From: Lachnospiraceae bacterium
GTDB lineage: Bacteria; Bacillota; Clostridia; Lachnospirales; Lachnospiraceae
Assembly (NCBI GenBank): GCA_024698715.1
Contig: JAILRA010000064.1
Coordinates: forward strand, 1-33,572
Direction of reading: 5' to 3'
Length of the DNA stretch: 33,572 nt
The notes beneath the pieces are model-generated. The model saw only the letters and a program-made list of their open reading frames with translations, searched no databases and was not told the origin of the DNA. Below are positions 24,579-31,938 of this stretch, in pieces. Positions within the stretch are counted from its first letter, which is position 1. Each line of letters starts with the position of its first letter. The position numbers and the translations under genes are program-made.

Positions 24579-24605
24579 ATTTAACTCCGTTCGGAAACTG
24601 ATAAA

Positions 24606-24640
24606 ATAAAAAGCACTCTCTTGAAATACAAAAAGAGTGC
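24606..24640 (-). terminator. Intrinsic terminator or attenuator before the cassette-1 nifH-like gene
   Basis: On the minus strand GCACTCT pairs with AGAGTGC (24634-24640 with 24613-24619) and is followed by TTTTTATTTT. It lies about 75 bases after the TM1266 gene and 28 before the nifH-like start. Upstream AAAGTGTGC (complement of 24661-24669) can pair with the 5' arm in 8 of 9 positions, so the structure could be switched off. This may be an attenuator rather than a plain end of transcript. Confidence 0.7.
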
Positions 24641-24714
24641 AGTAATACAAAATGTTTAACGCACACTTTCATCTCAAACTGTAACAGGTTTCGATGTCAG
24701 ATCGTTTAAGAAAT

Positions 24715-24972
24715 TTATTTATTTGTTTCGGCCGGAGAGTAGACCGTTTTGGCGGTTACTCCTTTGATCCGTCCTATCTTGCCTGCGAGAGAACTGATGG
24801 TATCCTGAGTGGCATCTATTGCAACACTGATGATGCTGATGCCTTTTTCTCTGTAAGGAATACCCATTCTTCCGATAATGGAATCGCTGTACTCATGCAA
24901 GAGGGCATTGATCTCTGTAGCCGATTCGTTATTTTCAACGATGATGGCAATAACGGCAGCACGTGTTTCCAT
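24715..24972 (-). CDS. TM1266-family iron-only hydrogenase system putative regulator
   Basis: An 85-residue single-domain protein with the ferredoxin-like (NikR C-terminal/ACT-like) pattern of the TM1266 family. The N-terminal strand is METRAAVIAIIVEN, followed by YSDSIIGRMGIPYREKGISIISVAID and a final strand GVTAKTVYS. Family members sit beside HydE/F/G and [FeFe]-hydrogenase genes and are named as putative regulators; they lack a DNA-binding domain. GAGG lies 6 bases before the ATG. Here it stands just upstream of the nitrogenase-like operon, split from it by a hairpin. Confidence 0.88.
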   Translation of the reverse strand: METRAAVIAIIVENNESATEINALLHEYSDSIIGRMGIPYREKGISIISVAIDATQDTISSLAGKIGRIKGVTAKTVYSPAETNK

Positions 24973-25027
24973 AAAAAACCTCGTACGTATTTAGTCTTAA
25001 ACAGGATTATATCATACAATTCAAAAC

Positions 25028-25069
25028 AAACAAACCCCTTTCGCCGAAATTGACAAAAGGGGTCTGTTT
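25028..25069 (-). terminator. Terminator after the aquaporin gene
   Basis: AAACCCCTTT (about 25032-25041) pairs with AAAGGGGT (about 25056-25063), extended by AAACA/TGTTT arms. On the minus strand a run of GTTTGTTTGTTTTG follows. It separates aqpZ from the TM1266 gene. Confidence 0.7.
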
Positions 25070-25116
25070 ATATGATAAAACGGGAAATAATCTTTTATGA
25101 TTATAACATCATTTTA

Positions 25117-25812
25117 TTATTTTGTCTTGTCTTCTTTTTCAAGAAATGCATGAACACCTGCAGCAAGGGCAGCACCTGTAAGAGGACCTACGATGAAGAT
25201 CCAGAGATATTTAATGGGTTCGGGATTTCCTGCGATCGCAGCAACCAGCGCGGGACCGAAGCTTCTTGCGGGGTTAACACTTGTTCCGGTAAGACCGATT
25301 CCGAAGATATGGATAAGAACGAGTGTGAGACCTATAATAAGACCGCCGAATGAACCGTGATTGAATTTCTTGCTCGTAACACCGAGGATAACGAAAACAA
25401 ATACGAATGTAAGGATCACTTCAACGATAAGAGCTGCGGGAATGCTTCCGTTAACTCCGCCGACACCGTTTGAACCGAATCCGCCGGTCATGTCTTCGAT
25501 TTCAGCTACACCGAAGATCAGAGCAAGGATTCCGCCGCCGAGCCATGCACCGAGACACTGTGCTACAACGTAAATGGCAAAATCTTTTCCGCTCATTCCT
25601 TTTGTGAGGAATACGGCGAGAGATACGGCAGGGTTGATATGACAGCCCGAAATGTTGCCTACGCAATAAGCCATACCTACGATAACAAGTCCGAAAGCAA
25701 GTGCGGTAAGCAAATATCCGCCCCAGTGCTCACAACCGGTAAGCATAGCCGTTCCGCAGCCAAATGTCACAAGAACGCATGTACCAATTAATTCAGCAAT
25801 AAATTTTTTCAT
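25117..25812 (-). CDS. aqpZ: Aquaporin (AqpZ-like water channel)
   Basis: A 231-residue MIP-family channel with six membrane helices. Both NPA motifs are present: HINPAVS in the first half and SVNPARS in the second. The selectivity filter has His in HIFGIGLTGTS and Arg in NPAR, as in water-selective AqpZ rather than glycerol facilitators. A strong AGGAGG precedes the ATG. It is transcribed toward the TM1266 gene but ends in its own terminator. A small membrane protein gene lies 62 bases upstream on the same strand. Confidence 0.93.
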   Translation of the reverse strand: MKKFIAELIGTCVLVTFGCGTAMLTGCEHWGGYLLTALAFGLVIVGMAYCVGNISGCHINPAVSLAVFLTKGMSGKDFAIYVVAQCLGAWLGGGILALIFGVAEIEDMTGGFGSNGVGGVNGSIPAALIVEVILTFVFVFVILGVTSKKFNHGSFGGLIIGLTLVLIHIFGIGLTGTSVNPARSFGPALVAAIAGNPEPIKYLWIFIVGPLTGAALAAGVHAFLEKEDKTK

Positions 25813-25833
25813 AAGATTCCTCCTTTATAAAAT

Positions 25834-25852
25834 ATGTTTCCTCATGAAACAT
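25834..25852. promoter_or_regulatory. Inverted repeat upstream of aqpZ
   Basis: ATGTTTC (25834-25840) and GAAACAT (25846-25852) form a perfect 7-bp inverted repeat with a 5-base centre, about 22 bases before the aqpZ start. It may be an operator or a weak terminator for the upstream small gene; there is no good T run. Confidence 0.4.
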
Positions 25853-25874
25853 TATTTAACATATCGGATAAAAC

Positions 25875-26081
25875 TCAGTCTTTGGATTCGATTGCTTCGA
25901 CAATTTCTTTTTTCTTAAACTTTTCTTTTATGGAATCGAGTAATATCTCCGGAAGAGAGAAGATCTTTTCTATAAGAAAATCAAGAGTTTTTTCAACAAA
26001 ATGAATAATAAGGCGCATCAAAACGAACACCAGTATGAACGGTAAGACGGCACATATTAATATAGTGGTGATTGTAATCAT
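25875..26081 (-). CDS. Small single-span membrane protein of unknown function
   Basis: A 68-residue protein with one hydrophobic segment (about residues 3-27, ILICAVLPFILVFVLM) and an amphipathic, lysine/glutamate-rich C-terminus (LDSIKEKFKKKEIVEAIESKD). An AAAGGAG site 8 bases before the ATG supports real translation. I do not recognise a family. It sits on the same strand as aqpZ and may be co-transcribed. Confidence 0.65.
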   Translation of the reverse strand: MITITTILICAVLPFILVFVLMRLIIHFVEKTLDFLIEKIFSLPEILLDSIKEKFKKKEIVEAIESKD

Positions 26082-26126
26082 AGCGTTCTCCTTTAAAGAG
26101 TTTGTACTACGAATAATATATCAGTT

Positions 26127-26132
26127 ATTATA
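26127..26132 (-). promoter_or_regulatory. -10 element for the small membrane protein gene
   Basis: A TATAAT on the minus strand lies about 46 bases upstream of the ATG at 26081. No good -35 is visible at 17-18 bases, so this is a tentative call. Confidence 0.35.
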
Positions 26133-26266
26133 CTACACTCATTCTGATATCGCTATAAAAACAGAATATTTTTTGATGATTTATTGATATAAAATATATA
26201 TTTTTTTAACTGACGGATATCTGCTTAATAACAGGGATTTGCAGGGGATGCAAGGGATTTCGGGTA

Positions 26267-26295
26267 TTGCGTTTTGAAAAGGCGGATGATAAAAT
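26267..26295 (+). promoter_or_regulatory. Promoter of the M48 protease gene
   Basis: TTGCGT (26267-26272), a 17-base spacer and TAAAAT (26290-26295) with an extended TG motif. Transcription from here would start near 26302. This fits the coding start at 26337 and excludes the in-frame TTG at 26274. Confidence 0.5.
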
Positions 26296-26336
26296 TTCAA
26301 CTGCATTCTAAAAAAACAGTAATAAAGGAAATAAAT

Positions 26337-27554
26337 ATGATCAAAATACTGCTTCTGATCTCATATATACTCGAAAACATATTTGATTTTGTACTGGTCA
26401 AGTTAAATGATTCGTATGTGAAGAAACCTCTTCCGGAAAATGTAAAAGATGTTTACGATGAAGAAAAATACAACAAATGGATCAATTACAGGAACGACAC
26501 CAAGAAATTCAGCGCATTTGAGACGGCGGTCACCGCTGCGATAACGCTTGTGCTTCTGATATTTAATATCCATTCGAAAGTATTTAATCTTTTTGGATAC
26601 AACCGTTTTGTGAATTATATCATCTTCATTGCGATATTTGCCCTGTTTTCGACGATACTTTCCATTCCGTTCGAATACTATTCGAATTTTGTGATAGAAA
26701 AGAAGTACGGATTCAACAAGACTAGTATTAAGACATTTATCCTTGATATCATCAAAGGATTTCTGATCTCCGTTATCCTTTCATTGCTTCTTTTTCTCGG
26801 AGTGATGCTCTTGTTTGAAAAATTCGGGAATCTGGGTATCCTTTTTACGATCATTGCAGTGATAGTCTTCAATATTTTCATCGCTTTGTTTTCGCTGACG
26901 TTCTTAAAGATATTCAATAAATTCACTTCGCTCGAGGACGGGGAACTCAGACAGGGGCTGACGCTTCTTTGTGAAAAATACAATGTGAAGATCAAAGACA
27001 TCTATGTGATGGATGCTTCCAAAAGAACCACGAGAGCCAATGCTTTCTGTACCGGACTTGTAAAAAAGACGATCTCTCTTGATGACAATCTTGTAAATAA
27101 CTATTCGACGGATAAGATCATTGCCGTTTTTGCTCACGAATTCGGACATGCCAAATACAAACATACTTTAAGATCCGTATGGTTCTCGTTTTTAAGGATC
27201 ATAATCCTCATCGTTTCGCTCGGAGTGATACTTAACATTCCCGAGATCTGCCAGGCTTTCGGATTCGACGATGTGAATTATTATTTTGCATTTACGGTAC
27301 TTACGATGATAAGCTGGCCCGTAAGCAGGGTATTCGACCTGTTCTCGAATATGATATCGAGAAAGTTTGAATATCAGGCGGATGCATTTGCTGCAAAAGA
27401 AGGGTACGGCGAGTCTCTGATAGGCGCCCTGAAGCAGTTGAGCAAGGATGCGCTTTCGAATCTGAATCCTCATCCCTTCGTTGTAAAACTTGAGTATTCG
27501 CATCCCACGCTATCGCAACGTATCGAAGCAATACGAAATGCAAAGAAAGATTAA
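26337..27554 (+). CDS. Ste24-like M48 family zinc metalloprotease
   Basis: A 405-residue membrane metallopeptidase of the M48A (Ste24/CAAX protease) type. Several hydrophobic helices occur at about 1-20, 60-80, 95-120, 140-195 and 285-330. The catalytic HEFGH is at 267-271, and the third zinc ligand is probably Glu345 in KFEYQADAFAA. The amino acids around AHEFGHAKYKHT and the C-terminal YSHPTLSQRIEAI are typical of M48A. AAAGGA precedes the ATG at 26337. It is a stand-alone gene with its own promoter and terminator. In bacteria these proteases act in membrane protein quality control; the prenyl-protease role does not carry over. Confidence 0.9.
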   Translation: MIKILLLISYILENIFDFVLVKLNDSYVKKPLPENVKDVYDEEKYNKWINYRNDTKKFSAFETAVTAAITLVLLIFNIHSKVFNLFGYNRFVNYIIFIAIFALFSTILSIPFEYYSNFVIEKKYGFNKTSIKTFILDIIKGFLISVILSLLLFLGVMLLFEKFGNLGILFTIIAVIVFNIFIALFSLTFLKIFNKFTSLEDGELRQGLTLLCEKYNVKIKDIYVMDASKRTTRANAFCTGLVKKTISLDDNLVNNYSTDKIIAVFAHEFGHAKYKHTLRSVWFSFLRIIILIVSLGVILNIPEICQAFGFDDVNYYFAFTVLTMISWPVSRVFDLFSNMISRKFEYQADAFAAKEGYGESLIGALKQLSKDALSNLNPHPFVVKLEYSHPTLSQRIEAIRNAKKD

Positions 27555-27560
27555 ATAAAT

Positions 27561-27601
27561 AACAGCCTCAATGCCCAATCGAAGGTAAAGAGGCTGTTTT
27601 C
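27561..27601. terminator. Terminator between convergent M48 and SDR genes
   Basis: ACAGCCTC (27562-27569) pairs with GAGGCTGT (27590-27597) and is followed by TTTTC. The opposite strand also leads into T-rich sequence, so it may stop both transcripts. Confidence 0.8.
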
Positions 27602-27690
27602 ATTTTATTTTGTTTAATCATAGTTTTTGGGTTTACCGAATTTTTTTGGGGTTTGACATTAACTTCGGGTCGAGAATGCTGTCCAAAAAA

Positions 27691-28419
27691 TCAGGTCCAT
27701 CCGCCGTCGGCGGTTAAGATCTGACCTGTTACGTAATTCGGCATTTCCGATAATTTGACGATGCATTTGGCTATTTCGACGGGACTTGCCGCACGGCCTA
27801 TCGGAATCTGTTCGAAGAGTTCGTTCATTTCATCATCCGTAAGATGTGAATTCATTGGTGTATCGACAAGACCGGGGGAGATTGCATTTACACTTATACC
27901 CGATATCGCGAGTTCCTTTGCAAGAGCTTTTGTAAAGGCATTTATGCCTCCCTTGGTGGCAGAGTAGGCCACTTCGCAGGATGCACCGACATTTCCCCAT
28001 ACAGAAGATACATTGATTATCTTTCCGGACTGCTTTTTAAGCATTCTCGGAACGACCGTGGATGAAGTGGCATATACACTGTTTAAGTTGATATTTACTA
28101 TATTGTTCCACGATGCGGCATTCATATCCTGAAAAAGACCGACGTAGGAAACTCCGGCGTTGTTTATAAGAATGTCAATGGCGGTCTCTCCGAGAAAATC
28201 CTCCAGATCTTCCTTGGCTTTGGCGGTATCGCAAAAATCCACTGATGAGGTAAAAACTTCTATGTCATATCCCGATGAGAGCTTGTCGGCAAACTCGTCA
28301 AGCTGATTTATTCTTGAATTGCAGACCAGAAAAAGATTGCAGCCCGTTTTGGCGAATTCAACGGCAACTGCGCTTCCTATGGCTCCGCTGGCCCCTGTTA
28401 TAAGTACGTTTTTTCTCAT
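27691..28419 (-). CDS. ymfI: SDR-family reductase, YmfI/EfpI-like (EF-P 5-aminopentanone reductase)
   Basis: A 242-residue short-chain dehydrogenase. It has the nucleotide-binding GASGAIGSA at 8-16, NNAGVSY, the catalytic Ser in NVSSVWGNVG and YxxxK in AYSATKGG. The stretch WGNVGASCEVAYSATKGG and the LFQDM segment after the NNAG motif resemble the Bacillus YmfI group, which reduces the 5-aminopentanone group on elongation factor P. A fatty-acid FabG is the main alternative, but no acp or fab gene is nearby. AAAGGA precedes the ATG. It is the last gene of the hydrogenase-accessory operon, 21 bases after the PHP gene, and probably a passenger there. Confidence 0.8.
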   Translation of the reverse strand: MRKNVLITGASGAIGSAVAVEFAKTGCNLFLVCNSRINQLDEFADKLSSGYDIEVFTSSVDFCDTAKAKEDLEDFLGETAIDILINNAGVSYVGLFQDMNAASWNNIVNINLNSVYATSSTVVPRMLKKQSGKIINVSSVWGNVGASCEVAYSATKGGINAFTKALAKELAISGISVNAISPGLVDTPMNSHLTDDEMNELFEQIPIGRAASPVEIAKCIVKLSEMPNYVTGQILTADGGWT

Positions 28420-28440
28420 ATAAAATCCTTTTTTGTGTAG

Positions 28441-29160
28441 TTAATTGCGTCGGATTAGAGCGGAGAGGACATCGTCTACCGAATTCGATTCGGCATACAG
28501 TGTATTGACCGCTTCGTTGATCTTTTCCAGATAATGCGCATCCGAGTCGGTGATCACGTTACAGTTCTTCAGATAAGGGTTTGATTCCTGCAGTCTGTGA
28601 AGATTTCCCATATCGGCAAGTTCGAAACATTTAAAATCCGTATCCGGCGGAACAAAACCGAGATTGGACATTAACGAAAAAGAATTTTTGTCTATATGTG
28701 CGGGAATCATTACCCCGTTAAAAGGCTTTATTGCATCATCGACTTTGTCAAAAGAAATGTCTGTTGCCGAGATCAGAAGAGTGGGGAAAGTTCCAACTAC
28801 CTCATCGTTTTCGTCGCATATGAACTGGTCGCCGAATACTTTCGGATCATTTGGGATCTGAAGGATACGCGGTTCAACGTAAGCATCGAAACCCATTGCA
28901 TCCTCAAGAGTATGAAAAAGACAGAGAACATGGACTTCCTCCGAGGTAGTGAGTTCCATACCGGGAATGACAGTGATTCCGTATTCTCTGCCGATAGCCA
29001 TTGCTGCTTTACAGTTCTTACAGGTGTTGTGGTCCGTAAGCGCAATAACATCAAGATTCTTTATGACAGCCATTCCCACAATGTTACCCGGCGTAGAATC
29101 ATTATCGCCGCACGGTGAGAGGCATGAATGAAGATGAAGATCGTAATGAAGTGGTATCAT
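28441..29160 (-). CDS. PHP-domain phosphoesterase
   Basis: A 239-residue PHP-family protein with metal-binding motifs in order: HLHSCLSPCGDN near residue 9, ALTDHNT at about 40, PGMELTTSEEVHVL at about 66-79, a histidine in PAHIDK, and the final DSDAHY. PHP enzymes hydrolyse phosphate esters, often nucleoside or sugar phosphates. It overlaps the end of the DRTGG gene by 4 bases and is thus translationally coupled. PHP genes commonly accompany DRTGG and HydS-like genes in clostridial [FeFe]-hydrogenase operons; their substrate there is not known. Confidence 0.88.
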   Translation of the reverse strand: MIPLHYDLHLHSCLSPCGDNDSTPGNIVGMAVIKNLDVIALTDHNTCKNCKAAMAIGREYGITVIPGMELTTSEEVHVLCLFHTLEDAMGFDAYVEPRILQIPNDPKVFGDQFICDENDEVVGTFPTLLISATDISFDKVDDAIKPFNGVMIPAHIDKNSFSLMSNLGFVPPDTDFKCFELADMGNLHRLQESNPYLKNCNVITDSDAHYLEKINEAVNTLYAESNSVDDVLSALIRRN

Positions 29161-29480
29161 AAGTTATTGTTAATAAGAAGGGCGGCATCGAAAACGGGAA
29201 GGTCCGTTTTAAATACCGAAATACCTTCATCCCTTGCTTTTTCGATAAGAGAAGCTTCAAAAGTAACTCCTTCGGCAAGAATAATGCATGCAACATCAGT
29301 AAGAGAAGCAACTGCGAGAGTATTGACGTTGGCCATGACCGTTACCCATGCGCTGCCCGAAGGTGCTTTTCCCATTGCAACGGAAAGAAGGTCACAACAG
29401 AAAACTCCGGTTATTTCCGTGTCCTTTGCATCCGAAAGAAGAGTGAATTCTTCGAAACTGCTGATTTCGTTAACTTTCAT
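29157..29480 (-). CDS. DRTGG-domain protein
   Basis: A 107-residue single DRTGG-type domain protein, marked by GVFCCDLLSVAMGKAPSGSAW and a regular beta-alpha pattern. DRTGG domains also occur in phosphotransacetylases and in CBS-type regulatory proteins, where they are thought to bind small ligands. An AAGGAG site sits 5-6 bases before the ATG. It lies between the HydS-like and PHP genes. The second DRTGG protein of the operon (31267-31620) is only loosely similar. Confidence 0.85.
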   Translation of the reverse strand: MKVNEISSFEEFTLLSDAKDTEITGVFCCDLLSVAMGKAPSGSAWVTVMANVNTLAVASLTDVACIILAEGVTFEASLIEKARDEGISVFKTDLPVFDAALLINNNL

Positions 29481-29512
29481 ATGAACTCCTTAAAAAACAA
29501 ATATATAAGGTA

Positions 29513-30799
29513 TTAAATACTTTCACTGAGCTCCGCGATATCTTCGGAGAGTTTGTGTATATATTCACGAAGAACATGAATGCAGTCCTGCTTTTTGGCA
29601 AGACCTTTTACGATGTCTTCGGCAAGTGCCTTGCATGTAGGTGCACCGCAGCATCCGCAGTCGAGTCCGGGGAATTCGGATGTGAGCTGCTCGATACGCG
29701 TCATCTTTTCCATGGATTCCTTAATATTGTCCGCAAGCTCAAAAACGGGCTGGTATTCGACTTCCGCGGTCCAACCTATATTGTATGAGCCGTATGTATC
29801 GGAACGGGCTGCTGCAACAGGAAGATATTTTCTTAAATGCTGCATTTTTGCCTTGGCAGCATAAGGGTTTTCAACATTCATTACGCCGCCGACACAACCG
29901 CCGTTGCAGGCATTCAGTTCGATAAACTCGAGATTCTGCGAGAATTTGTCGTCTTCAAGATCCTCGAGGACATGGATTACGTTTTCTATGCCGTCGGCAG
30001 CTACACAAGAGTCTGACAGAAGACCGCCGACTTCACCTCCGGTGATGCCCCAGCTTAAACCTATCTTGCCGGAATGCGTGAGATCTTCCGGCTGTTCAAC
30101 GAATTTGGGCATTTCCGAAAGAAGGATGGGATAAATATCCTTTATGGCAATGACTTCATCTATATTTGATTTTTCCATTCCTATGGGATTCTTTACGCTC
30201 GTAACTTTGCTCGCACAGGGTGAAAGGAAGAAGATACCTATTTCCTCGGGTTTGAATCCCGTTTTTTCAACGGCACGTTTTCTAGCCAGCTCACCCGCAA
30301 GCTCCGCAGGGGTGATAAGGGGCAGAAGATTGTCGCAAAGATTGGGGAAACGGACCTGAACCAGTCTTACTACGGTAGGACAGGCTGTCGAGATAAGAGG
30401 CCATTGTTCTTTGTGCTCGGCGATATATTTTCTGGATTCTTCGGAAACTATCTCGGCTGCTGCACTGACTTCGAAAACATCGTCAAAACCGATGCTCTTG
30501 ATAGCGGTCAGCAGTATATTGATGTCTTCGAGATTATTGAACTGCGCACAGAGACTCGGAGCCGGCAATGCTACGGTATATTTGTATTTGTCGGTTGCGT
30601 CTATGAAATCACGTTTTGCTTTCTTGGCGTGATGAGGGCATATACGAATACACTCGCCGCAGTCGATGCATCGACCGGGAGTTATAACAGCTTTGTTGTT
30701 ACGAACCCTGATCGCCTGAGTGGGACATCTGTTGATACAGTTCGTACATCCTTTGCATAAATTTTCGATTAAATATACAGAATTACCGTAGTGATCCAT
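29513..30799 (-). CDS. HydS-like [FeFe]-hydrogenase-family protein with ferredoxin and C-terminal Fe-S domain
   Basis: A 428-residue protein. Two N-terminal [4Fe-4S] motifs are at Cys15/18/21/25 and Cys44/47/50/54. The H-cluster region has Cys140 (STACP), Cys195 (SPCASK), and Cys298/Cys302 (NACNGGC), so all four cluster cysteines remain. The preceding proton-relay Cys of catalytic HydA (TSCCP) is Ala139 here. A C-terminal cysteine-rich region with DCGCCGAPTC probably binds a further [4Fe-4S]. These features fit the sensory HydS / group C-D type rather than a main catalytic HydA. I chose ATG 30799 because GAGG lies 6 bases upstream. It lies between HATPase and DRTGG genes. Confidence 0.87.
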   Translation of the reverse strand: MDHYGNSVYLIENLCKGCTNCINRCPTQAIRVRNNKAVITPGRCIDCGECIRICPHHAKKAKRDFIDATDKYKYTVALPAPSLCAQFNNLEDINILLTAIKSIGFDDVFEVSAAAEIVSEESRKYIAEHKEQWPLISTACPTVVRLVQVRFPNLCDNLLPLITPAELAGELARKRAVEKTGFKPEEIGIFFLSPCASKVTSVKNPIGMEKSNIDEVIAIKDIYPILLSEMPKFVEQPEDLTHSGKIGLSWGITGGEVGGLLSDSCVAADGIENVIHVLEDLEDDKFSQNLEFIELNACNGGCVGGVMNVENPYAAKAKMQHLRKYLPVAAARSDTYGSYNIGWTAEVEYQPVFELADNIKESMEKMTRIEQLTSEFPGLDCGCCGAPTCKALAEDIVKGLAKKQDCIHVLREYIHKLSEDIAELSESI

Positions 30800-30851
30800 G
30801 TGCAACCTCGTCTTGTTTTATTTTAGAAGACAATGAGTAGTAAATATATGC

Positions 30852-31274
30852 TTAAAATCTAATTACCATAGTAACTGTGGTACCTACACCGAGTTCGGTT
30901 TTGATATCCATTTCGTCGGAATTCTTTTTCATGTTGGGAAGGCCCATACCTGCTCCGAATCCTAAAGACCTGACTTTGTCGGGCGCTGTGGAATAACCTG
31001 CCTGCATGGCCTTTTCGACATCCGCGATACCTGGACCCTTGTCGGCGAGAATGAGAGTGATCGCATCTTCGCTGATGGTGACCTTGATCTTTCCGCCGTA
31101 AGCGTGGATTATCATGTTTATTTCGCCTTCATAAAGCGCTATAGCAACTTTTCTTATGGCATCCGGTGAAACACCGAGCTGTTTGAGTTTTTTCTTAACG
31201 TCGCTGGAAGCTTCTCCTGCTCTTGTAAAATCTTCGTTGGAAACCGTGTAGTTGAGCTCCATAACATCAGCCAT
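30852..31274 (-). CDS. Stand-alone HATPase (RsbW-like ATP-binding protein)
   Basis: A 140-residue GHKL-type ATP-binding domain with an N-box (ALYEGEINMIIHAYGG), a G1 box (DKGPGI) and a G2 region (GFGAGMGLPNMKK). It has no dimerisation or phosphoacceptor domain, so it resembles anti-sigma/serine kinases such as RsbW more than a sensor kinase. A strong AGGGGAGG precedes the ATG, and the start overlaps the preceding DRTGG gene by 8 bases. No sigma factor or anti-anti-sigma gene is in view. It recurs in this hydrogenase operon type in clostridia. Confidence 0.87.
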   Translation of the reverse strand: MADVMELNYTVSNEDFTRAGEASSDVKKKLKQLGVSPDAIRKVAIALYEGEINMIIHAYGGKIKVTISEDAITLILADKGPGIADVEKAMQAGYSTAPDKVRSLGFGAGMGLPNMKKNSDEMDIKTELGVGTTVTMVIRF

Positions 31275-31620
31275 CGATAATACCTCCCCTTAATCCGTTT
31301 TCGTAAAGCAGACCGCAAGAGGAAAACATTCTGTGATAAGTTGTAAGAATGGGAAGTCCGAGTTCATCGGCCATTTCGATCATGGTCGCGTCGGGCTTTT
31401 TTCCTCTGACAAAAATAATGGCAACAATATCCATCATTTCCGCGGTTCTGATAACCTGCGGATTGCAGAGTCCGGTAAGAAGGACACACTGTGTTTTGGC
31501 GAATGCAAGAACATCGCTCATCATATCTGATCCGCACGCCGTTTTGACTTCGTTATCCAGATGGTCTTTACCGGCAATGGCTTCACATTCCAAAAGATCA
31601 ATAATATCGTTAACTGTCAT
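31267..31620 (-). CDS. DRTGG-domain protein, first gene of the hydrogenase-accessory operon
   Basis: A 117-residue DRTGG-family protein related to the one at 29157-29480. The fold pattern includes GSDMMSDVLAFAKTQCVLLTG and an end with LGLPILTTYHRMFSSCG. A GGAGG site lies 7 bases before the ATG. It is the first gene after the minus-strand promoter at 31718-31746 and overlaps the HATPase gene by 8 bases. Confidence 0.85.
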   Translation of the reverse strand: MTVNDIIDLLECEAIAGKDHLDNEVKTACGSDMMSDVLAFAKTQCVLLTGLCNPQVIRTAEMMDIVAIIFVRGKKPDATMIEMADELGLPILTTYHRMFSSCGLLYENGLRGGIIDG

Positions 31621-31717
31621 AGCAAACCTCCGTGTATTCGGTTGAAGATGGGGAAATATACGAAAAGAAAAAGAGTAAGAAAACCCTTAAACAATTAACC
31701 CCACAAAATACTACATT

Positions 31718-31746
31718 ATTATAACAATACAAAGGTCTTTTTTCAA
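31718..31746 (-). promoter_or_regulatory. Sigma-A promoter of the DRTGG-HATPase-HydS-PHP operon
   Basis: Reading the minus strand, TTGAAA (31741-31746) and TATAAT (31718-31723) are separated by exactly 17 bases. The predicted start gives a leader of about 90 bases. The site lies in the 318-base region between two divergent hydrogenase operons. Confidence 0.75.
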
Positions 31747-31843
31747 GCAAATGAAGAGAAGAGGATTTTATCATAAAACCCATTAAAACAGTAGGTAAAA
31801 TGAAGTTTTAAACACGCAAAAAAATTAAGAAAAATGATAAATT

Positions 31844-31871
31844 TTGATGGTAAATGAAATTGCCTTATGAT
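31844..31871 (+). promoter_or_regulatory. Promoter of the Hnd/Hyd hydrogenase operon
   Basis: TTGATG (31844-31849) and TATGAT (31866-31871) with a 16-base spacer, about 68 bases before the NuoE-like start. The divergent promoter lies about 120 bases away, so a shared regulator is possible, but I see no clear palindrome between them. Confidence 0.5.
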
Positions 31872-31938
31872 AAAATATGTGATATGTACGGCTATTGAAA
31901 AATGGCTTTGTTAAAAAAATATCAAGGAGGTTTTTAGG

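Noticed and set aside
28441..29160. Histidinol-phosphatase (HisK)
   Set aside because: The PHP motifs fit broadly, but no histidine genes are nearby and the operon is of the hydrogenase-accessory type.
29513..30799. Main catalytic [FeFe] hydrogenase HydA
   Set aside because: The H-cluster motifs are altered (STACP, SPCASK), and the catalytic subunit of the adjacent Hnd operon is expected past the right edge.
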